Assembly (NCBI RefSeq): GCF_000425025.1
Contig: NZ_AUKZ01000006.1
Span: 44,370 to 108,369, forward strand
Direction: 5' to 3'
DNA from: Streptococcus castoreus DSM 17536
GTDB lineage: Bacteria > Bacillota > Bacilli > Lactobacillales > Streptococcaceae
Length of the DNA: 64,000 bases
How positions within the stretch are numbered: position 1 is the stretch's first letter; every line of letters begins with the position of its first letter. The notes below the pieces were generated by a model. That model did no database searches. It was not told where the DNA came from and was given only the letters and a program-made list of their open reading frames with translations. Positions 58,389 through 64,000 of the stretch are shown here, in pieces. Both the position numbers and the translations under genes were made by a program.

Positions 58389-59693
58389 ATGTTCTTAAAA
58401 ATACTTAAAGATGCATTGAAGATAAGGACTGTAAGAAATAAAATTTTTTTCACAATCTTTATCATCTTTGTATTCCGAATCGGGACGCATATCACTGTAC
58501 CTGGTGTAAATGCAAAAAGCTTAGAGCAGCTGAGTGAACTTCCTTTTCTAAACATGTTAAACTTGGTCAGTGGTAATGCTATGAGAAACTTTTCGGTATT
58601 CTCTATGGGGGTCAGCCCTTACATTACCGCTTCGATCGTTGTTCAACTGTTGCAAATGGATATTTTACCGAAGTTTGTTGAATGGGGGAAACAAGGTGAG
58701 GTTGGTCGTCGCAAATTAAATCAGGCGACACGTTACATTTCTCTCGTTTTGGCTTTCGCACAATCTATTGGTATTACCGCAGGGTTTAATACCTTATCAA
58801 GTGTTGCTCTTGTGAAGACACCAGATGTTAGAACCTATTTGCTTATAGGCGCTTTGCTCACAACAGGTAGTGTGATTGTTACTTGGCTTGGAGAACAAAT
58901 TACAGATAAAGGCTTTGGTAATGGAGTTTCAATGATTATCTTTGCAGGGATCATTTCATCTATTCCAAATGCGATTGCAACGATTCGCGAAGATTACTTT
59001 GTCAATGTTAAAGCAAGTGATTTACAGTCATCATACATTATCGTTGGTATTTTAATCTTAGCCGTTCTTGCTATTGTTTTCTTTACAACATACGTTCAAC
59101 AAGCAGAATATAAAATTCCAATCCAATATACAAAGTTGATGCAAGGTGCACCTACAAGTTCATACCTTCCATTAAAAGTAAATCCAGCTGGTGTTATTCC
59201 TGTTATCTTTGCCAGCTCGATTACAACTATTCCAAGTACGATTATTCCTTTTATTCAAAATGGTAAAAATATACCGTGGTTAGCACGCCTACAGGAGATT
59301 TTTAATTATCAAACTCCCGTTGGCATGATGGTTTATGCTTTGCTGATTGTTTTGTTCTCGTTCTTCTACACTTTTGTTCAGGTAAATCCTGAAAAGACAG
59401 CAGAAAATCTTCAGAAGAATTCGTCTTATATTCCAAGTGTTAGACCTGGACGTGAGACAGAACAATTTATGTCATCATTGCTTAAAAAATTAGCGACCGT
59501 AGGAGCTGTTTTCTTAGCCTTTATTTCTCTGGTACCGATTGCAGCACAACAAGCCCTTAACCTTTCTTCTAGTATTGCTTTAGGTGGGACAAGCTTGCTC
59601 ATTTTGATTTCAACTGGTATCGAAGGGATGAAACAACTTGAAGGCTACCTTCTCAAGAGGAAATATGTTGGATTTATGAATATTACAGAATAG
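58389..59693 (+). CDS. secY: Preprotein translocase subunit SecY
   Basis: SecY forms the protein-conducting channel of the plasma membrane. The 434-aa protein has ten membrane helices; IFFTIFIIFVFRIGTHITVP marks the first, and GISSIPNAIA and the loop NPEKTAENLQKNSSYIP are typical. ATG 58389 is used because GAGGGG lies upstream; the longer frame from 58341 is inside rplO. Confidence 0.97.
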   Translation: MFLKILKDALKIRTVRNKIFFTIFIIFVFRIGTHITVPGVNAKSLEQLSELPFLNMLNLVSGNAMRNFSVFSMGVSPYITASIVVQLLQMDILPKFVEWGKQGEVGRRKLNQATRYISLVLAFAQSIGITAGFNTLSSVALVKTPDVRTYLLIGALLTTGSVIVTWLGEQITDKGFGNGVSMIIFAGIISSIPNAIATIREDYFVNVKASDLQSSYIIVGILILAVLAIVFFTTYVQQAEYKIPIQYTKLMQGAPTSSYLPLKVNPAGVIPVIFASSITTIPSTIIPFIQNGKNIPWLARLQEIFNYQTPVGMMVYALLIVLFSFFYTFVQVNPEKTAENLQKNSSYIPSVRPGRETEQFMSSLLKKLATVGAVFLAFISLVPIAAQQALNLSSSIALGGTSLLILISTGIEGMKQLEGYLLKRKYVGFMNITE

Positions 59694-59698
59694 AATAT

Positions 59699-59730
59699 AG
59701 GTTGACCTTGTCAACCTTCTATTTTGTTTT
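59699..59730 (+). terminator. Terminator or attenuator after secY
   Basis: AGGTTGAC-CTT-GTCAACCT followed by a T-rich tract. It lies inside the ribosomal operon and could reduce read-through to adk. Confidence 0.6.
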
Positions 59731-59828
59731 TAAATGACAGTAAGACTTAGTAAACTAAAACGATTTCTTATTGCCATTTGAAAACAAAAAAAGGAAATTA
59801 ATTTCCTAATTTAAAAGAGGAGAAAAAG

Positions 59829-60470
59829 ATGAATCTTTTAATCATGGGTTTACCAGGAGCTGGGAAAGGTACTCAAGCTGCAAAGATTGTTGAAGAATTT
59901 GGGTTAATCCATATTTCAACGGGAGATATGTTCCGTGCAGCCATGGCTAACCAAACTGAGATGGGAGTTCTTGCTAAATCATATATTGACAAAGGTGATT
60001 TAGTACCCGATGAAGTTACAAATGGAATCGTTAAGGAACGCTTGTCACGGGATGATATTAATGACAATGGTTTCTTATTGGATGGTTATCCACGTACGCT
60101 TGAACAAGCATATGCTTTGGATGATGCTCTAAAAGCCTTGGGACTTACTTTAGACGGAGTTATTAATATTGATGTTGATCCGGCTGCTCTAGTTGAACGG
60201 CTTAGCGGTCGTATTATTAATAAAAAAACGGGGGAAACTTTCCACAGAATCTTTAACCCACCAGTCGGTGATTATGATGAAAGTGATTTCTATCAACGTG
60301 AAGATGATAAACCTGAGACAGTAAAACGTCGCTTGGATGTCAATATTGCACAAGGCGAACCAATTCTTGAACATTATCGTCAAATAGGAATTGTTTACGA
60401 TATTGATGGAAATAAAGATATTTCGGAGGTTTTTCTTACTATTGAAAACGTCCTATCTAGCCTAAAATAA
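59829..60470 (+). CDS. adk: Adenylate kinase
   Basis: Adk interconverts ATP plus AMP with two ADP. The P-loop [11 protein letters not shown] is at residues 7-17 and the AMP-site [10 protein letters not shown] near 84. The LID (about 125-165) lacks the zinc cysteines found in Bacillus enzymes. Length 213 aa. AGAGGAG precedes the ATG. It lies between secY and infA as in most Firmicutes. Confidence 0.96.
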   Translation: MNLLIMGLPGAGKGTQAAKIVEEFGLIHISTGDMFRAAMANQTEMGVLAKSYIDKGDLVPDEVTNGIVKERLSRDDINDNGFLLDGYPRTLEQAYALDDALKALGLTLDGVINIDVDPAALVERLSGRIINKKTGETFHRIFNPPVGDYDESDFYQREDDKPETVKRRLDVNIAQGEPILEHYRQIGIVYDIDGNKDISEVFLTIENVLSSLK

Positions 60471-60485
60471 ATTCAAGGAAATGGC

Positions 60486-60514
60486 TTGCGCAAGTTGTTT
60501 AGTCGTGATATAAT
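60486..60514 (+). promoter_or_regulatory. Internal promoter before infA
   Basis: TTGCGC (60486-60491), 17-base spacer, extended -10 TGATATAAT ending at 60514. A small CCTCT/AGAGG stem-loop follows in the leader. Confidence 0.65.
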
Positions 60515-60586
60515 AGGCTAGTCTGACTTATAATTGTTACCTCTGTGCTCAGAGGACATCAAATCGAAATTTAGGGGGGCTTTTGC

Positions 60587-60805
60587 GTGGCAAAAGAAGA
60601 CGTGATTGAAATTGAAGGCAAAGTCGTAGAGACTATGCCAAACGCAATGTTTACTGTTGAATTGGAAAATGGACATCAGATTCTGGCAACTGTATCAGGA
60701 AAAATCCGTAAAAATTACATTCGTATTTTGGTAGGTGATCGTGTTACTGTAGAGATGAGTCCATACGACTTGACACGTGGACGTATCACATACCGCTTTA
60801 AATAA
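60587..60805 (+). CDS. infA: Translation initiation factor IF-1
   Basis: IF-1 occupies the 30S A site during initiation. The 72-aa OB-fold protein starts at GTG 60587 after GGGGGG ([20 protein letters not shown]). It has its own internal promoter, which lets it be made apart from the upstream ribosomal genes. Confidence 0.97.
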
Positions 60806-60830
60806 TCGAAATAATTGGAGGGATTAAAAC

Positions 60831-60947
60831 ATGAAGGTAAGACCATCGGTTAAACCAATTTGCGAATACTGTAAAGTTATTCGTCGTAACGGTCGTGTTA
60901 TGGTAATTTGTCCAACAAATCCAAAACACAAACAACGTCAAGGATAA
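60831..60947 (+). CDS. rpmJ: 50S ribosomal protein L36
   Basis: A 38-aa zinc-ribbon protein missed by length cut-offs. [19 protein letters not shown] and [15 protein letters not shown] give the C11, C14, C27 and H33 zinc ligands. GGAGGG precedes the ATG. It lies between infA and rpsM as usual. Confidence 0.96.
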
Positions 60948-60965
60948 GAATAGAAAGGAGAAAAA

Positions 60966-61331
60966 ATGGCTCGTATTGCTGGAGTTGATATTCCAAATGA
61001 TAAACGCGTAGTAATTTCACTTACTTATGTGTACGGAATTGGTCTTGCAACATCAAAAAAAATCTTGGCAGCTGCTGGTATTTCAGAAGATATCCGTGTT
61101 AAAGATTTGACATCAGATCAAGAAGACGCTATCCGTCGTGAAGTAGATGCAATTAAAGTTGAAGGTGACCTTCGTCGTGAAGTCAACTTGAACATCAAAC
61201 GCTTGATGGAAATCGGTTCATACCGTGGAATCCGTCACCGTCGTGGACTTCCTGTCCGTGGACAAAACACTAAAAATAATGCTCGCACTCGTAAAGGTAA
61301 AGCTGTCGCGATTGCAGGTAAGAAAAAATAA
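60966..61331 (+). CDS. rpsM: 30S ribosomal protein S13
   Basis: S13 contacts the P-site tRNA from the 30S head and bridges to L5. [19 protein letters not shown] and the signature [16 protein letters not shown] are intact. Length 121 aa. AAAGGAG precedes the ATG. Confidence 0.97.
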   Translation: MARIAGVDIPNDKRVVISLTYVYGIGLATSKKILAAAGISEDIRVKDLTSDQEDAIRREVDAIKVEGDLRREVNLNIKRLMEIGSYRGIRHRRGLPVRGQNTKNNARTRKGKAVAIAGKKK

Positions 61332-61348
61332 AATAGGAGGTAAAAAAA

Positions 61349-61732
61349 TTGGCTAAACCAACACGTAAACGTCGTGTGAAGAAGAACATTGAATCCGGTG
61401 TTGCACATATTCACGCTACATTTAATAACACTATTGTTATGATTACAGATGTGCATGGTAATGCTCTTGCATGGTCATCAGCTGGTGCTCTTGGTTTTAA
61501 AGGTTCTCGTAAATCTACTCCATTCGCTGCTCAAATGGCTGCAGAAGCTGCTGCAAAATCTGCACAAGAACATGGACTTAAAACGGTTGAAGTTACTGTA
61601 AAAGGTCCTGGTTCAGGTCGTGAATCAGCTATCCGTGCCCTAGCTGCTGCTGGTCTTGAAGTAACTGCAATTCGTGATGTGACTCCTGTACCACATAATG
61701 GTGCTCGTCCTCCAAAACGTCGTCGTGTATAA
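61349..61732 (+). CDS. rpsK: 30S ribosomal protein S11
   Basis: S11 lines the E-site platform and touches the Shine-Dalgarno helix. Start is TTG 61349 after AGGAGG. The signature [19 protein letters not shown] ends the protein. Length 127 aa. Confidence 0.97.
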
Positions 61733-61777
61733 TCATATAACAAATAGTACACAAGTTTCGTTTCGAGGGGTGAAAAA

Positions 61778-62716
61778 ATGATTGAGTTTGAAAAACCAAC
61801 AATAACAAAAATTGATGAAAATAAAGATTATGGTAGATTTGTAATCGAACCACTTGAACGTGGATACGGTACAACTCTAGGTAATTCTCTTCGTCGTGTA
61901 CTCCTGTCGTCACTTCCAGGTGCAGCAGTTACATCAATTAAGATTGATGGAGTATTACACGAATTTGATACAATCCCAGGTGTACGTGAAGATGTCATGC
62001 AAATTATCCTTAATGTTAAGGGACTTGCTGTGAAATCATACGTCGAAGACGAAAAGATTATTGAACTTGATGTAGAAGGACCAGCGGAAGTAACAGCTGG
62101 GGATATCCTTACTGACAGTGATATCGAACTTGTTAACCCGGATCATTATCTTTTTACAATTGCAGAAGGACATGCTTTGCGAGCTACTATGACTGTTGCC
62201 AAAAAGCGTGGATATGTGCCAGCAGAAGGTAATAAAAAAGATGATGCACCTGTGGGAACATTGGCAGTAGATTCAATCTATACGCCAGTTAAAAAAGTTA
62301 ATTATCAGGTTGAGTCTGCCCGCGTTGGTAGCAATGATGGCTTTGATAAGTTAACAATTGAAATCATGACAAACGGAACAATTATTCCTGAAGATGCTTT
62401 AGGTTTATCTGCCCGAGTTTTGATCGAACACTTGAATTTATTTACAGATTTAACTGATGTTGCTAAAGCAACTGAGGTAATGAAAGAAACTGAAAAAGTG
62501 AACGATGAAAAAGTGCTTGACCGCACTATTGAGGAACTTGACTTATCCGTACGCTCATATAACTGCTTAAAACGTGCAGGTATTAATACTGTATTTGATT
62601 TGACAGAAAAATCTGAGCCTGAAATGATGAAAGTCCGCAACCTTGGACGTAAGAGCCTTGAAGAAGTTAAGGTTAAACTTGCTGATTTAGGTCTTGGACT
62701 AAAAAACGATAAATAA
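61778..62716 (+). CDS. rpoA: RNA polymerase alpha subunit
   Basis: Alpha dimerises to start polymerase assembly (N-terminal domain, about 1-230, with [20 protein letters not shown]) and contacts activators and UP elements (C-terminal domain, about 245-310, [20 protein letters not shown]). Length 312 aa. GAGGGG precedes the ATG. Confidence 0.97.
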   Translation: MIEFEKPTITKIDENKDYGRFVIEPLERGYGTTLGNSLRRVLLSSLPGAAVTSIKIDGVLHEFDTIPGVREDVMQIILNVKGLAVKSYVEDEKIIELDVEGPAEVTAGDILTDSDIELVNPDHYLFTIAEGHALRATMTVAKKRGYVPAEGNKKDDAPVGTLAVDSIYTPVKKVNYQVESARVGSNDGFDKLTIEIMTNGTIIPEDALGLSARVLIEHLNLFTDLTDVAKATEVMKETEKVNDEKVLDRTIEELDLSVRSYNCLKRAGINTVFDLTEKSEPEMMKVRNLGRKSLEEVKVKLADLGLGLKNDK

Positions 62717-62730
62717 TATAGGAGGACAAA

Positions 62731-63117
62731 ATGGCTTACCGTAAACTAGGACGCACTAGCTCACAACGTAAAGCAATGCTTCGTGATTTAACGACAGATC
62801 TTTTAATCAATGAATCAATTGTAACGACAGAAGCGCGTGCAAAAGAAATCCGTAAAACAGTTGAAAAAATGATTACTCTTGGTAAACGTGGTGATCTTCA
62901 TGCTCGTCGCCAAGCAGCTGCATACGTTCGTAATGAAATTGCATCAGAAAACTATGATGAAGCTACTGACAAGTATACATCAACAACAGCGCTTCAGAAA
63001 CTTTTCTCTGAGATTGCACCTCGTTATGCAGAACGCAATGGTGGATACACTCGTATTCTTAAAACAGAACCACGCCGTGGAGATGCTGCTCCAATGGCAA
63101 TTATTGAATTAGTTTAA
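62731..63117 (+). CDS. rplQ: 50S ribosomal protein L17
   Basis: L17 surrounds the tunnel exit. [20 protein letters not shown] and the end APMAIIELV are typical. Length 128 aa. AGGAGG precedes the ATG. It closes the operon and is followed by an L17 downstream element. Confidence 0.97.
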
Positions 63118-63133
63118 TTTTTATCAATTTTGT

Positions 63134-63219
63134 TGAGTGTTATGATGGTGGAATGATAATCCTATTATTCTTAGTCTAGCTCTGGTCTACCGCTAGGTTT
63201 TTCCTAGCGGGAACACTCA
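63134..63219 (+). ncRNA. L17 downstream element (candidate)
   Basis: Right after rplQ, an outer stem (TGAGTGTT 63134-63141 with AACACTCA 63212-63219) encloses a perfect 8-bp hairpin (CCGCTAGG 63190-63197 with CCTAGCGG 63203-63210). The L17DE motif is a known conserved RNA in the 3' UTR of rplQ in lactic acid bacteria; position and fold agree. I have not compared it with the covariance model. Confidence 0.6.
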
Positions 63220-63240
63220 TCATATATTGTTAATATGTGT

Positions 63241-63294
63241 AACGCTTGTTTACGAAATAGGTCTATGATTAGAAGTACTTCGTAAGCAGGCGTT
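63241..63294. repeat. 16-bp inverted repeat downstream of rplQ
   Basis: AACGCTTGTTTACGAA (63241-63256) and TTCGTAAGCAGGCGTT (63279-63294) are inverted copies with two differences, spaced by 22 bases and followed by TTGCC. It may be a further 3'-UTR stem, a terminator without a strong T run, or a mobile-element end. Confidence 0.6.
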
Positions 63295-63668
63295 TTGCCT
63301 TGTCTAACTTGGATTAAGAGTTCCTCTCTAAAAATGGCTCTATAATACCCTAATTAAATAGCTATGAGTCAACTGTAGTGGACGGATGAAGAAACAACCG
63401 TAAGACAGAATGACATTGATTTTTTCAGTTTTGGGTTTGAATCTTAGTTCTGTGAGATTTCAAACAAAATAAGGAATATTAGCTTAAAACTTTGAAACTT
63501 AGTTGCTGTGAAGTATGACGACTACTACCTTATATATATTTTCGTCAATCCATTTTAATAAATTATAACAGCTGTAATTGCTAGCCATGCCCCATTGAGA
63601 ATGGATAACCTATCGTTTCTCTCTAGCGGTGTCTAAAGGCACTCGCTAAACTTCATTTATGTTAATAC
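63295..63668. other. Gene-free stretch before the IS630-type element
   Basis: I see no gene or clear RNA in these bases. They are AT-rich with many stops in all frames and probably include the unmarked end of the insertion sequence whose transposase stops at 63669. Confidence 0.5.
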
Positions 63669-64000
63669 TCAATTAAAATCAAAAATAGCCGATGTCCAAT
63701 CTCTATGTACAATTGACTTGAGTTGAGCAGAAGATAAGTTTTGAATAACTTCCTGAAGTTTATCCATTACCGCACTTAGAGTTCTAAATACCTTATTCTT
63801 GAAACCACGTTTGCGAATCTCTGACCATACTTGTTCAATAGGGTTCATTTCAGGTGTATAGGGTGGAATGAAGGTGAATTCTATATTCTCAGGAATAGTT
63901 ACTGTCTTAGATTTATGCCAGATGGCATTATCCATGACTAAAATAATGTAGTCATTTGGATAACTTGCTGATAGCTGGAGTAAAAATTCATTCATCCAAT
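63669..64000 (-). CDS. IS630-family transposase, C-terminal part (runs off window)
   Basis: The visible C-terminal part of about 110 residues has the DDE-type core of IS630/Tc1 enzymes: the second Asp in VMDNAIWHKSK and the catalytic Glu in PPYTPEMNPIEQVWSEIR. The frame is open to the window edge, so the N-terminal half and first Asp lie outside. The stop is TGA at 63669-63671. Whether the element is intact or whether the enzyme is made by frameshifting, as in IS630-Spn1, cannot be seen. Confidence 0.85.
   Translation of the reverse strand, partial: WMNEFLLQLSASYPNDYIILVMDNAIWHKSKTVTIPENIEFTFIPPYTPEMNPIEQVWSEIRKRGFKNKVFRTLSAVMDKLQEVIQNLSSAQLKSIVHRDWTSAIFDFN

Noticed and set aside
63190..63210. 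Rho-independent terminator of the ribosomal operon
   Set aside because: The perfect hairpin is not followed by a T run, and it sits inside the larger L17-element fold.

Overview
The window is a low-GC Streptococcus chromosome, most likely of the pyogenic group. The evidence is the block order mnmA, mnmG, gdpP, rplI, dnaB, rpsD; then pcsB, prs, recO, plsX and the pur cluster; then comRS, ruvB, adhE, adhA and the S10-spc-alpha ribosomal operon. The ComRS peptide ends in a double-tryptophan motif, there is a secreted PcsB with a CHAP domain, and there are recognisable AdcR, Rex, VicR, CcpA and PurR-type sites. Species was not determined. No rRNA or tRNA gene and no CRISPR array was seen.

Region 1 (1-9.3 kb): the tRNA-modification genes mnmA and mnmG flank a RpiB/LacA/LacB-type isomerase gene that has been split by a 4,953-bp transposon (1684-6636). 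The transposon has 60-bp inverted ends, an exact 8-bp target duplication (AAAATCTT), an IS1595-family transposase and passenger genes. The passengers are a single-chain protein with a PD-(D/E)XK-like N-terminus and an N6-adenine methyltransferase (type IIG-like), and three tightly coupled genes ending in a DUF6036/AbiEii-like nucleotidyltransferase. It looks like a mobile defence cassette and is the strongest candidate for something new here.

Region 2 (9.3-20 kb): housekeeping genes gdpP, rplI, dnaB, veg, rpsD, pcsB, prs, recO, plsX and acpP. The 860-bp gap between rpsD and pcsB holds DnaA-box-like sites and a possible gene relic. In streptococci that I know, these two genes lie on opposite sides of the origin region, so this may be a rearrangement junction.

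Region 3 (20-37 kb): a near-complete purine pathway (purC, L, F, M, N, H, D, E, K, B), supplied with PRPP by prs. It is interrupted by a divergent CbpD-like fratricin gene with a CIN-box-like promoter, a decayed stretch between purD and purE, and two unknown genes between purK and purB.

Region 4 (37-48 kb): comR and an unlisted 31-codon comS, ruvB, a low-molecular-weight phosphatase, a MORN protein, an OatA-like acyltransferase, adhE with Rex sites, adhA with AdcR and cre sites, an internally deleted threonine synthase remnant and a MATE transporter.

Region 5 (48-64 kb): the S10-spc-alpha operon from rpsJ to rplQ, with several unusually long and structured spacers, an L17 downstream element after rplQ, and the 3' part of an IS630-family transposase that runs off the window.
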